Under the pieces are notes generated by a model that saw only the letters and a list, made by a program, of their open reading frames with translations, was not told the DNA's origin and ran no database searches. DNA of 64,000 nucleotides from Hevea brasiliensis (taxonomy: Eukaryota > Streptophyta > Magnoliopsida > Malpighiales > Euphorbiaceae). The stretch covers positions 76,370,992 to 76,434,991 of the forward strand of contig NC_079498.1 in NCBI RefSeq assembly GCF_030052815.1, given 5' to 3'. Position numbers and translations under genes: made by a program. Positions 11,474 through 24,130 of this stretch are shown one piece after another (within the stretch, counting starts at the first letter, position 1; the number at the start of each line of letters is the position of its first letter).

Positions 11474-14400
11474 TGTAACACCCCTATATTAAGTAGTCTA
11501 TACACTCTACTATTTCAATGACTAGTGTCTGTTCGGACAATCAGGATGTTTAGAACTATATCTGTGTCATCTAGAAAAGCCATAAATAAAAATTAATAGA
11601 AATTATATGAAGGTGAAATAGAAATAAGAAAAACAAAGCATAATTAGTTAAATGAGCCGAGGTCCCAGCGATGGTTGATTGAATGGGGAAGTGACTGTAA
11701 ACTCAGTTGCTATCCTAATTTTGTGTGGGATCCTATGACACCCCAGGCCTAGGAATAATTGTGAAGATAATGGTAATGTGAAAACCATAGAAAAGAATAA
11801 AGAACAAGTTTAAATAATTAAATCAGAGTTCAGGAAGTAACCTAGTGCTATTAGAAAAACTGATCTGACCGATAAAGGGCAATTTAGTCAATTCACCCTT
11901 AGAGGTGACTCTTGGCCAAAATATCCATTAAAATGTAAGAAATTAAAATTATGAAAAATAGATTAAAAGTGAAGAGGTGAATGGAAGAAAGGAAATAGGG
12001 AAAGAAAAAAATTTAAATTAAATGCTTTATGACATCATTAATGATGCAAGCATGACTTAATTAAAATTATAATTTTAAATTGTGAAAAATTGAGGATAAT
12101 TATCATTAAAATGAGAAAAAATAAAAAAGAAAAAAATTATTGTCTTCTTCTTCTAATGTTGTCGTCCCTCTCTCTCTTATAAAATCTCTCAAATTTCCAC
12201 CATTACCAAGTGAGTTCAAGCTTTCAAAGCTTGATTTCTTCCCATAAACCCTAGCCATAAATTATAGAAAACTCCAAATTGGTCCTAGAAAAGAAGAATT
12301 GAAGGAAGAAATTAGAAGAGAAATTGAAGGTTTTGAAGCACCATAGAGGTAAGTCTCTCTCTCTTCACTTAAGTTAGTTTATGCTTATGAAAATGAGGTT
12401 AAGCAAGTAGAAATTAACTTAAGAATTGAAAAAAAAATTCATGTGCAGACTCAAGCCATAAAATTTGGTTAACTTGATGGGGCTAGAGTTTGATGGAAAT
12501 TAACATAACTAAATGTGGATTCAAGCTTAAATGAGTAAGTAGATATGATTAGAATACTTGAATTGCATGAATTGTGGCAATTGGAAAATTAGTGTTCATG
12601 GTGATTAGGGTTTTGGAGGAATTTAAGGGCTTTTGAGAATTGTTGACCAATTGATGTTGTGATGCTAAATTATGGTCAATTAGTATGCTTATAAGTGTAA
12701 ATTGATGAATGGAATTGGAATGAATTGTGGTTATGGAATTGTGGAATTCTGGACTAATGAGTCCAGCAAGGTTAAATGACCATAAGTATAGTTGGGTTGC
12801 TCCAATTGGTATGAGACCAATTGGAGATGAAATTAGGGTCATAATGCTAAATTTTTTATGGAGAAACCTTGACCAAAAAATTACCATAAGTTGGTCTAAA
12901 ATTTAGTTGAATCCGAAATTGGTGCCCTGATTCTGGGCAGAATTGACCAAATGAATAGTACAAATTCAAATGGTCATAACTTTGTGTAGAGAGGTCCAAA
13001 TCACCTGATTTTTAAACCCATGGAAAGCTTAGACATATTAGAACAACTTTTATGGAGAATAGAAATCCAAATTCTGACCATAACCTAATCAAATTACTAA
13101 CCAAAATTAGGTCATCAAAACTGCCATAACCAAATTTGCCCAAAAATTTTGGACAATGACCAATCCGGCTAGTTATGGTAAAAATGCCATAACTTGAGCT
13201 ACAAAACTCCAAATGGAGTGATTCAAAAAGGAAATTAAAGTAGAGAAATTAAGGAACAACTTTGATGAAGAAAGTTTAGCTAAATTCCTACTATAGATTG
13301 ATCCAATAGAACAGTAAACATTGGAGACAAAAACTGAAAATTTGAAATTACTCTTAGGAAGGTTTAAATTGTAATTGGCAACCAATGCCAATAAAATTGT
13401 GACCCAAAATGTGGTATGACCATATGTTTAGAAATGGTATACCTATTAATTATGAAAAGTTAATATTTTGAATGAATAGTAATGTGAATAATATTCACAA
13501 TATTATCAAATACAAAGAACTCAAACCTTAGGTGAATTTATAAGTAAATTAAGTATGCAAAATTCAACTATTGGATTAATTATTTAGAAATGATTTAGAT
13601 GGATATTGAAACACCCTAATTATGTATTTCAGTGAGAAAGAAGCCCTCCAAGGAAGGAGGAAGAGTGGACTAAATCAAAGCAACCATAAGAGGTTTGTGC
13701 ACAATAATTTTTGATTCTTTGTTTTCTACTTGAAGTTTTATTTGAATATGTATTTTGAATAATTTGTGATTGTTATAGTTATAGCTTTGAGAAATTTATT
13801 TGAGAAATATTGTGTCACCTAATTTATAAATGAAAATTTTGAATGACATATGACTAGTGTTTGAATTTGAATTGTTTGAATGAAACGGCTTGCATTGGAT
13901 TTTGAAACCACACTTGGTATGACAATATTATTGTGTTCGTCCTCCATCTATGGATTTAAGATTGATTATGTTCCTCTCTCTCTGGCTTGCCAATTTGAGG
14001 TTGAGATTGGATGAGTACTCATATAGCTAGCTAGCCACCTCCCTCATTAATTTCAGTTAGTGAGGTTGTAGACTATTTTGTCGTGGTGTATAACATGGCA
14101 TTGATCGTGAAATTTTGTATCATGACCTAATTTGTGTTAATTGTTGGCAACACTATTTTTTATAATTTATTTTGATAAAGTGTTATTAAAAATATTAATA
14201 TCAGTTTTGTGTGTAACACCCCTCACCCGTCTACAGTGTAGCCGAGCAAGGCGTGTCACACGGAGTGCCGGAGTACCTAATCTTATCTGATTTCATTATA
14301 GTTCTAGATTTACTTGTTCCAAAAACTTTATCTGAGGTTTAGGCTATTATTACTTTTATCAAAATTTAACTAATTTGGAAATTTCAAAAATTTTAACGAT

Positions 14401-14894
14401 AACCCGGCAGAGTACCGGCTGTAATTTGGACTAACAGTTCTTCTGAACCTGCCAAAAATAATTTCAATATATACTCAAATTCATAACTCAGATTGTTTCA
14501 AAGCATTCTCAACAGTTTCTCAAACTCAGATTTAGTCTCAAAATTTCTCAAACTCAATCTCATTCAGAATCATTATGATTACATAATCAACTCATATATT
14601 AGAATTTTTTTTTATTTCATTAACGTATATAATTTTCCAATTAAGTACATAAATTTTTCAAGTACAGGATATGCAAATGAAATTACAGTTACTAATTCAC
14701 ATAACAATATAAGCAGTACTTATAATGTACATATTAGAAAACATGCTTAAAATGAGCCCTATCTACATGCATTGCTGAGGAGGTGACAACCTTGAACTCT
14801 TTTGACACTTTTGCAGATCTGGACTCCAAAAATCTCAGTCGACAGTCTACTGGTTTTACCTTCAGTACCTGTGCGAGGAAGTAATTCCATCGCT

Positions 14895-14912
14895 CTAAGC
14901 ATTTATGCTTAG
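14895..14912 (-). other. Conserved LTR hairpin (solo LTR D)
   Basis: CTAAGCAT-TT-ATGCTTAG is a perfect 8-bp stem with paired-base changes relative to the CTGAGTAT/ATACTCAG version at 4611. Confidence 0.8.
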
Positions 14913-15894
14913 TGGTGTAATAGTATAACAAGAAATAATATATACAAATAAAGAAAGAAATAACTCATAATTCGGATACTCAGGAGTCAATTTAATTTGG
15001 TATGGTATTTCTAGTATCAACAATCTTATATACTAGTTTGTTCCTCTTTGGAAGTGCTTAGTTTATAACTTTTCAGTAATACTACCCAGTATACAAATTA
15101 TTCTAACTATATTGTATTTCAAGTCTCTATGGTTCTGTAATTTATATTTTTGTTATGTTTCTTTGGCTAATCTCTTTTACTCATTCATTCATTACTTAAT
15201 TTAATTGTACTGAAATTTCATTATACTTAACTTAACTTAGCTTCCTGAATTGAATAATGTTTTAAATGACTGCCCATATAGCCTATACACTGATCAGACT
15301 GGATAAATAGATATACTAGCACTGAGTATCTAGTACCTCGGGCCGTCACACCATCAGTCACAAAGTATCTCTCGGTGTGCAAACAATATGGCTAAAAAGC
15401 CATATAATCAATTAGGCATTAAGCCAAGTATAATAACACAAACTATATAGCCATAGGCTATTAAAATCATAGTATGGCATAATAAGCCATAAAACACAAT
15501 ATGACATAAAGTCATTTACAGAATAGCTATCAGAATCCTATTGGCATGCCAACCTATCCAAACTAGTCAACTAGGCAAATTAGGGCATAGTACAAGATTA
15601 AATGTTTATTTTTAGGATTTAATGGTCATTAAACAATTCACTGGTTAATGAAAATGTTGACCTTTTCATACATCATGCATAAGTTGATTCTAATATCAAT
15701 ATGTCACAATTCATAATTCAATATGCTGCGAATATAGTACAATTTATCATTTTTACAAGTTGGCATTCATTGCCAAATTGCTTCAAGCATCATTGTATGT
15801 AAATGTCAAATTCTCAATTTTTGTGTGCTAGATTGGTCTAGCTTAAAGTCCTATTTCTCTTGGTTTTTAGCTTATGGTCAAAGAAACAAAATTG

Positions 15895-16785
15895 TAGCTC
15901 TATGTCTTATTGCACTCGGGGCAAAATTTCAGGTCATTTTGAGTTGTATAGACCAAGATATGGTCAATTTACTAAAGCTGGACAGATTGCACCTTTTGTG
16001 CAAAATTTGGTCAATTTTAGGTCACTTTTAGTTCTGGCAGTTTTGGTACCTGAACTTGTGCAAGCTATTTGACTTAGTTCTGGCCATTTCTGGGCTTTGG
16101 TGTCTTCATAAGAATTGTAGCTCTATGTCTTATTGCACTCGGGGTAAAATTTCAGGTCATTCTGAGTTGTATAGACCAAGATATGGTCAATTTACTAAAG
16201 CTGGACAGATTGCAGATTTAGTGCAAAATTTGGTCAATTTTAGGTCACTTTTAGTTTTGGCAGTTTTGGTACCTAAACTTGTGCAAGCTAATTAACTTGG
16301 TTCTGGCCATTTCTGGGCTTTGGTGTCTTCATAAGAATTGTAGCTCTATGTCTTATTGCACTATGGGCAAAATTTCAGGTCATTCTAAGTTGTATAGACC
16401 AAGATATGATCAATTTACTAAAGCTGGACAGATTGCACCTTTACTGCAAAATTTAGTCAATTTTATGTCACTTTTAGTTTTAGCAGTTTTGGTACCTGAA
16501 CTTGTGCAAGCTATTTGACTTGGTTCTAGCCATTTCTAGGCTTTTATGTCACCATAAGAATTGTAGCTCTATGTCTTATTGCACTATGGGCAAAATTTCA
16601 AGTCATTCTGAGTTGTATAGACCAAGATATGGTCAATTTACTAAAGCTGGACAGATTGTACTTTTAGTACAAAATTTGGTCAATTTTAGGTCACTTTTAG
16701 TTCTGGTAGTTTTGGTACCCGAATTTGTGCAAGCTATTTGACTTGGTTCTGGCCATTTCTGGTCTTAGTGTCTTTATCAGAATTG
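15895..16785 (-). repeat. 223-bp tandem repeat, four copies
   Basis: The phrase TAGCTCTATGTCTTATTGCA recurs at 15895, 16118, 16341 and 16564, with a partial copy at about 16786. This gives a period of 223 bp. The repeat lies inside antisense LTR D. Look-alike open frames of 79 codons appear once per unit only because the unit is repeated; they resemble no protein family. Confidence 0.93.
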
Positions 16786-17965
16786 TAGCTCTATGTCTAA
16801 GCTATCCATGGTAAAAATTTCAGGTCAATTGGACCTATTTTGAGTGAGTTATGGTCATCCTAATGACTACTGTTCATATGGTCAAAAATCTGGGTTTGCA
16901 AGGTTGCCATTCTGGATTTGGTCATTTTTAAGATCAGTTTCTAGGCAAAATTTTGGCAATATTTCAACATGAAAGTTGGCCTATTTGGTATCTAGTTTCA
17001 GCCCCCATTGGCCTCATACCAATTGGGTTCACAGTTTTGCACTTATGACCTAATTTAGGTGTTGCCAATATACACAACCTGCATTTGAACATTACACTTC
17101 TAATTTTAACAATCCTCCTCCTCCCAATACTTCAACATTTAATCATGGAACTTCTATATATATTGTACACAATTCCAGCAAGCATTTTGGCCAGAACACT
17201 CAAGTGCTCAATGCACACAATACACCATTCAAATTCAACATTTACTTCACCCCAAATTCAATGTACATCAACACTTATATTACACATACACTTCCATGGC
17301 AATTACACAAACTGCCCACCATTCAACACCATCATATCTCATCAATAAATTTCATAAACTTACACATAAATTTATGATATTTAAGGCTGCCCAACATAGC
17401 AGTTTACTAAAGCATCAAAGTCCACTTTTAAACCGTTAATTCAAGCACTAACATACATATACTTGGACATCAACCCACTACAACTTCCATTTGAGTTAAT
17501 CAACCTTAGTTCCCATACATTTGAGGTAAGAAAAACTCAACCACAACAAACTTTCATGGCTGTCCAAAATTGAATATATCAATAACTCATCAAATCCTTC
17601 AAATTTCTTCACCATTCAACTCATCTTAACCTTAATACAAACTTTAATGAAGCAAGGGATGAAAAACTAGCACTAACCTCAACTTGAACTTGAAAAATCC
17701 TTGAAAAATCCTTGAAATTTCCTCTCTTTTTTGCTGCCTATAGGTTGCCCATGGTGTAAGGATCATTTTCATAAAGGGAGCTTGAAGAAATTGTAACACC
17801 CTCCCTGTAGCAACTCCGTACATTCTACTGTTCCGGTGACCAGTGTCGGTCCGGACAGCTAGAACGTCTGGAAAAAAATTATTTAAACTAAAGTGAGGAA
17901 CCATAATTAACTCAAATATTAATAAGAAAAATTTAGGAAAAATTTTAGAAATAAAATACAACCAA

Positions 17966-18011
17966 GTTAAATGAGTCGGTGCCCTAACGATGGGTAACCT
18001 AGTGAGAAGTT
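17966..18011 (+). promoter_or_regulatory. 5S rRNA-like block in element C 5' LTR
   Basis: GTTAAATGAGTCGG is followed by ACGATGGGTAACCTAGTGAG and AAGT. The same block in the 3' LTR is at 25934-25979. It is a weaker match to 5S rRNA box C than the blocks in families A and E. Confidence 0.5.
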
Positions 18012-20271
18012 ACGGTTCTCGCAACTAGGAGCCCTAGACCCAGGGAAAATAATTTTTGGGACCCCAAAGAAGGTTCATTGAGGTTCTTATGGCATTATAA
18101 TGCCAAGGAAATTCTTCAGAAAAATTTTTCAATCAGTACAGACAATTTTGGCCCGTTAAGCCAAACGGAGGGCATTTTGGTCATTTCGTCTTCAGAGATG
18201 ATTTTTGGTCGACTTCTCCAGTTAAGCAAATAATTATTATGATCTAAAATATGAATAAATATTGCTAAAAATTAAATTGGAAATGAGTAGAGAAGAGAAG
18301 AAAAGAAAATGAAAGAAAATGCTAATTATGACATCATATGATGTTATTTAAATTTCCTCCACCAATCACAATTTGTTAAACTCATTAAAAGAGATAAAAG
18401 AGACCAAAAATTGAAAAACCAATCTGCATCTTCAACCTTTGGGCAGCCAAAAATGTTGAGAGAGAGAGAGAGAGAGAGAAGAGATTCCACCATTTTCAAG
18501 CTTAAAAGCTTGAATTTTCTCTCCATTTGTTCACCAAAATTGCCAAGTCCCTTCACAAAAATTTAATCTTTCACCTAGAAAAAGCTATTGGCAGCCAAAA
18601 AGAAGAGATTAGGGAGGTTTCATCAAGGTTAAGTGAAGCTCAGAAAGGTTAGTGCACTAAACAATTTCTTTTCTTTCTTTAATCTTGTAAGCATGCTAAA
18701 TCAAGTAGAAATTGTGTGAAATTAAAAGAAAAACTTAAGTAGATGAAATCTCTAAATTTTTTAGCCATGAGAAAGTTTAAGGATTTTGGTTTTTGATGAA
18801 ATTAAGTGGCTTAATTATGTTATTGATGAGTATAGATGATGGATAAAGTGATTTGGTATGAGTTTGGTGTGTGTATGCCATGAATTGGAAATTGGAGTTA
18901 GGGTTTGAGCATGAAATGGAGACTTTGATCATGTAATGATGAAAGTGAGTTTTAATGGTCAATTAGTGACCATTTGGTTATGTGTAAACAAGAAATGAGG
19001 TGGTTTGATTAGTAGGAATTGCAGTTGGTGTGGCTGCCCATGGTGACTTGCAGAATTGGACATGAGTCCAGTAGGTTTGGGCAGCCATAACTTGAATTTT
19101 ACAGGTTCAATTGGTGCAAGGCCAATTGGACATGAAACTAGACACATAATGGCACAACTTTGGTGAAGAAATCATGCCCATAAAACCAAACCAAGTGGAC
19201 TAAAAGCTTGCCCTAATCTGGGTGATCTGCAGTCTATTTCTACAGAATGACCAAATGAACAGTATTTGGTCATTTGGCCATAACTCAGTGTAGAATGGTC
19301 CAATTGACCTGAAATTTTACCAAAAACAAGCTGAGATATAGAACAACAACTTTCATGAAGAAACCTAACCCAAATTATGACCAAAACCTATCCAACAAGT
19401 GAGTTGCAGTCATTGTTCACTGCACTATAGATATGATCAGTCCAGAAAAATTTCAATCCGGCCAGTTGTGGTTTTTGGACCATAACTTGAGCTAAAAAAC
19501 TCCAAATGGAGTGATTCTAAAAAGGAAATGCAACTTGACAAAATAATGAACAACTTTCATGTTGATCAGTTTGTCAAATTCCCACTACAAAATTGACCAA
19601 TGGAACAGTAAAGACAAGGCATAAAAAGTGAAAATTCTGCCCAAATAACATTAAGCTTAGAAATGGTATTGGCAACTAATACCAAGAAATTTTGAATGCA
19701 AAATGTGGTATGTTGATGATAGTAAAACCAATGTACCTATTGCCTATGCAAAAGTCAACATTTTTATTGACCAATGAATGAAATAATAACACTAAAACTT
19801 AAATTCCAAAAATTGTGAAACTTAAAAGTGTGAAATGCCCTAGTATACCGAACAAGATTGGTTTGGATAGCTTGGCATGCCAATAGGGTTCAGTTAGCAG
19901 TACTACACATGGCATTATGCAATTCTGTGATTTCATGGCTTTTAGCCATTCTAACATTATGTTGATATTTGGCCTTGTGCCTATTGTTATTACAGCTTAT
20001 TAGCTATTTTGTTGCATACTGGGAGATGCATATGTGACCGATGGTGTGATGGCCCGAGATACTAGATACCCAGTGCCAGTTTACCCGTTTATCCAGTCCA
20101 GTCATCCAGTTTAGGTTACTTGGGCATCCAAAAATGAAAGTGAACAAATTTAATGAAATAATGAATAGAAAAAGTACATAATAAATAAAATTACCAATAA
20201 TGATAAAAAAAAATTGTCTGCATAAAACATCAAAACATGCACTGCATATTTACTTCCTATTATTGGCACCA

Positions 20272-20289
20272 CTAAGCATTATTGCTTAG
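20272..20289 (+). other. Conserved LTR hairpin (element C 5' LTR)
   Basis: CTAAGCA-TTAT-TGCTTAG forms a perfect 7-bp stem in the same position relative to GGCACCA as the CTGAG-type hairpins of other families. The 3' LTR copy starts at about 28264. Confidence 0.8.
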
Positions 20290-20938
20290 CACGTTGCTTT
20301 TGCCACGCCAGAGGTTCCGAGATCTTGACCAAGAGCCCGAGACCACGCATCGGGTGAGACCTCCCCGACTCTGCATAGTATCCGTGTCACCTCACCATCT
20401 TCAGTGCATTGGTAGGACACTAGGTTTTATTTTGGTATTTTGTAACTAATTTTTATTTTCTCTTGTGTAATTGAGACTTATGTAATGTATTTTGATGTTA
20501 ATGTAAATAGTGGAAATTGTGTTTATGAATGGAAAATTGAGTATTTATTTATTGCTTATATATGAATACCATGAGAAATGAATAATTGAAAAATGGAAAT
20601 GTTGTTGAAAAATATTGAGATTTTGATGATTATTGGAGTTTGAGAATGATTGGAAATGATTATTGGAAGTGTTTTTCACAGGTTCCAAAGAACTATTTTC
20701 TCCATTTTTAGTCGGCACTCTGCCGAATTTTTAATAAAATTTGCGGAACCTCAAATAAAATATAATTTCAATAAATTACTTAAATGAATTATATTTCACA
20801 AATTGTACTTCATAACTTTGAAAAAAAAAATAAATTAGGAAGGATAAAAATGATTGAAATAAAATAGGGTGTTCCAGTACACTGTGTGACATATCTTACT
20901 CGGCTATACTGTAGACGGGTAAGGGGTGTCACATTTAG

Positions 20939-20950
20939 TGGTATCAGAGC
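20939..20950 (+). other. Primer binding site of element C
   Basis: TGGTATCAGAGC is the standard initiator tRNA-Met complement of plant LTR retrotransposons. It lies five bases after the 5' LTR end. Confidence 0.95.
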
Positions 20951-21060
20951 ACGGTTTAGGCGTTTCTGGGCCTAGATCGAGTCCATACAATGCATTGCAT
21001 TTGTAAGAGTCGAGGTGACACTAATGCAGATCTGTTTGTCTTTGTTATTTTGAATAGGAT

Positions 21061-22283
21061 ATGGACCCCACATCTCAGAAGGCAGTTGAGGAGGTAGTGG
21101 AGAGTCATGCTCCACCTGCAGTAGGGGAGAACCTGCTCCACCAGCTCCAACAGAGCCTGCTCAGCCTCCACAGGCCATGTTTCAGCAAATAGCCGAATTC
21201 TTTAAACAAATGGCTGGGGTAATGCCACCACCACCACCACCTCCACAGTAGAAATCACACTTGGAAAGACTAAGAAAATTTGGAGTAGTGGATTTCTTTG
21301 GCAAGAGAGAAGATGATTCTGTTGCAGCCGAAAATTGGTTGAACATAACAGGCAGAGTTTTAAAACAACTCCACTGCACTCCAGAGCAAAACCTAGAAGC
21401 TGCCATATCTCTGTTGCAAGATGATGCATATGAATGGTGGGATACGGTGTCTAGTGAAGTGCAACCAGAAGTAATAACTTGGGACTTCTTCCTCTCAGAA
21501 TTCAAGAAGAAATATACGGGTAGTGTATACCTGGAAGAGAGAAGAAGGGAATTCATTAACCTGAGATAGAGACAGTTGACAGTGGCCGAGTATGAAGAGG
21601 AATTTGTCAGATTGAAACACTACGGAAGGGAGATAGTCCCTAATGAAGCTGAAAGGTGTAAGAGATTTGAAAATGGGTTAAATGACAATATAAAGATCAT
21701 GATCACTGCCTTGGGAATCACAAATTTCACCAAGTTAGTGGAAGCTGCAATAAAAGTTGAAAAAGTAAGAATAAGTGAGCAGACTAGAAGGGAGAGACAG
21801 TAGAAGAGGGGCTTGGGTCAGTCTAGTTCATCTCCTGTACCTGGGAAGAAGTTCAAAGGTCCACCTGCACAGAGTTCAGGTTAACCACAAGATTAGGGTC
21901 AGTCTCAGGGGCCCAGGCCACAGTTTACCCCTAGGAGAGGTCAGTCCACACCATCAGTGGGCAGCTCTCCAGGAATGGGGTTCAGGGGACCAGCCCCAGC
22001 ATCTTCTGCATGTCCACATTGCCTGAAGTGGCATAAGGGGGAGTGTCGGAGAGTGACTGGTGCCTGCTTAAGGTGTGGGTCAGCAGAGCATCAATTGAGG
22101 AATTGTCCACGCAGAACTGTTACAGCTACTCCAACACAAGCAGATAGACTTGCTCCTGCACCACAAAGGGGTAGGAAATCTGGAAAATCTGAGGTAGTGG
22201 TACCATCACAGAGGCCTGCATCTGAGCCAGCAGAGAGGCCTAAGGGCAGACCACCTGCTAGAGCCTATGCCATGAGATCTTAG
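21061..22283 (+). pseudogene. Element C gag (capsid domain and zinc knuckle), several stops
   Basis: The start is ATG at 21061 (MDPTSQKAVEEVVE). The frame shifts once near 21121-21130, and all later parts share one frame. A proline-rich stretch (about 21225-21248) precedes the capsid-type domain (21261-21800: the LLQDDAYEWW motif, then AEYEEEFVRLKHYG). After a Gln/Pro/Gly-rich linker come two zinc motifs, CPHCLKWHKGEC and the CCHC knuckle CLRCGSAEHQLRNC (22065-22106). In-frame stops lie at 21249, 21567, 21801, 21882, 21894 and 22281. All are TAG except a TAA at 21882. The stops, not rearrangements, inactivate it. It joins pol in the same frame. Confidence 0.92.
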
Positions 22284-24130
22284 GAGGAGCAAGATGCCCC
22301 ATACGTCATCAGGGGTACGTTCTCCCTCTACAATACATCTGTGCATGCATTGGTGGATCCAGGATCCACTCATTCATACATCTGCATCAACCTACCCATA
22401 GAGAGGGGGATATTAGTAGGAGAGAGTGACCAAGACATTCTAGTTACTAATCCATTGGGCCACAGCGTAGTGGTGAACAAAGTGTACAAAGGTTGCCCGT
22501 TAAGGATTCAGGGGTATGAATTCTTGGCAGACCTGATTGAGTTGCCTTTCCATGAGTTTGACGTGATTTTGGGAATGGACTGGTTATCACGTCATCAGGC
22601 AATAGTTGATTGTAAATTGAAGAGAAGTTCTTTGAAAACTCCTGAGGGTAATGAGATTACAGTTGTGGGGGAAAGGACAGATTTCTTGTCCAATGTCATC
22701 TTAGCGACAGTTGCAAGAAAACTGATGAGAAAAAGCTGTGAAGCCTACCTAGCACATGTGGTGGATACTAGGCAGGCTAAGCCAGATCTGTGTGACATAC
22801 CCACAGTAAAAGACTTCCCAGATGTATTCCCTGAAGAATTGCCTGGTTTGCCACCAGAAAGGGAAGTTGAATTTGCTATTGAGACATTGCCGGGTACAGC
22901 ACCAATCTCTATCGCTCCTTATAAGATGGCGCCCATAGAATTGAAGGAACTGAAAATCCAGTTACAGGAGTTACTGGATAAGGGGTTCATATGCCCCAGT
23001 GTGTCACCGTAGGGAGCTCAAGTGCTGTTTGTAAAGAAGAAAGATGGGACTTTGAGGTTATGCATTGATCACCGGCAGTTGAATAAAGTGACAGTGAAGA
23101 ATAAGTATCCGTTGGCTAGAATTGATGATCTGTTTGATTAGTTGAAGGGAGCAGGAGTATTTTCTAAAATTGATCTCAGATCAAGGTATCATCAGTTGAG
23201 GGTAAAGGATGCAGATGTGCCAAAGACTGCATTCAAGACTCGGTATGGGCATTATGAGTTCCTAGTGATGCCTTTTGGCCTAACAAATGCACCAGCGGCA
23301 TTCATGGACCTTATGAACCGTATCTTCCATCCATACATAGATCGATTCGTAGTGGTCTTTATTGATGATATTTTGGTGTATTCTAAGACCAGGGAAGAAC
23401 ATGATGAACATTTGAGGATTGTTCTGCAAACCCTGAGAGAAAAGAAGTTGTATGCTAAGTTGTCAAAGTGTGACTTCTGGTTAAATGAAACATTTCTTGG
23501 ACACATAGTGTCAGCTTATGGGATTAGAGTGGATCCCAATAAAATAGAAGAAGTGATGGAATGGAAGCCTCCCAGGAATACAACTGAGGTCAGAAGTTTC
23601 TTGGGGCTAGCTGGGTATTACAGAAGATTTGTGAAGGGATTTTCCTTAATAGCTGCTCCAATGACCAAGTTGTTACACAAGAATGTCAGATTTGACTGGA
23701 ATGACAAGTGTCAGACCAGTTTTGAGAAGTTGAAGGCTATGTTGATAGAGGCACTAGTGTTAACACAGCTAGTGTCAGGAAAGGACTTTGTGGTCTACAG
23801 TGATGCCTCTCATAATGGTTTAGGGTGTGTATTGATGCAAGAGGTGGTCGCTTATGCTTCCAGGCAGCTAAGGCCATATGAACAGAATTACCCTACCCAT
23901 GATCTAGAGCTTGCAGCAATTATCTTCACACTGAAGATATGGAGGCACTACTTATATGGTGAAAAGTGCTACATTTACACAAACCACAAAAGTCTAAAAT
24001 ATTTGCCAACTCAAAAGGAGCTCAACCTTAGACAAAGGCGATGGATTGAGTTCCTGAAGGACTATGATTGTGTAATTGACTACCATCCTGGGAAGGCAAA
24101 TGTAGTTGCTGATGCTTTGAGCAGAAAATC
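22284..24130 (+). pseudogene. Element C protease, reverse transcriptase and RNase H
   Basis: The protease motif DPGSTHSY has its Asp at 22356. The reverse transcriptase follows with the LPPEREVEF and [11 protein letters not shown] segments, [21 protein letters not shown] and the active site FIDD (Asp pair at 23364 and 23367). RNase H has [16 protein letters not shown] and, at 23982, TNHKSL, where the catalytic Asp of the family (TDHKSL in E, IDHKSL in the first element) is Asn. In-frame TAG stops are at 23010 and 23139. The one at 23139 replaces the Gln codon seen in element E. Enzyme activity is therefore not expected even with the stops ignored. Confidence 0.93.

Larger units (their letters stand above)
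17792..20933 (+). mobile_element. 5' LTR of element C
   Basis: The LTR is 3142 bp, from TGTAACACCCTCC to GGGGTGTCACA. It contains a 5S-like block (17966-18011), a GA microsatellite (about 18458-18480), the GACCAAATGA inverted repeat (about 19246) and a CTAAGCA hairpin (20272-20289). Confidence 0.95.

Noticed and set aside
16056..16741. Three similar 79-codon open frames in a row
   Set aside because: They are the same frame read once per 223-bp repeat unit, have no recognisable domain, and lie in LTR sequence.
17644..17961. Minus-strand open frame of 105 codons spanning the element C border
   Set aside because: It crosses the boundary between solo LTR D and element C, so it cannot be an old gene; the similar frame at 25534-25929 is the same LTR start read backwards.
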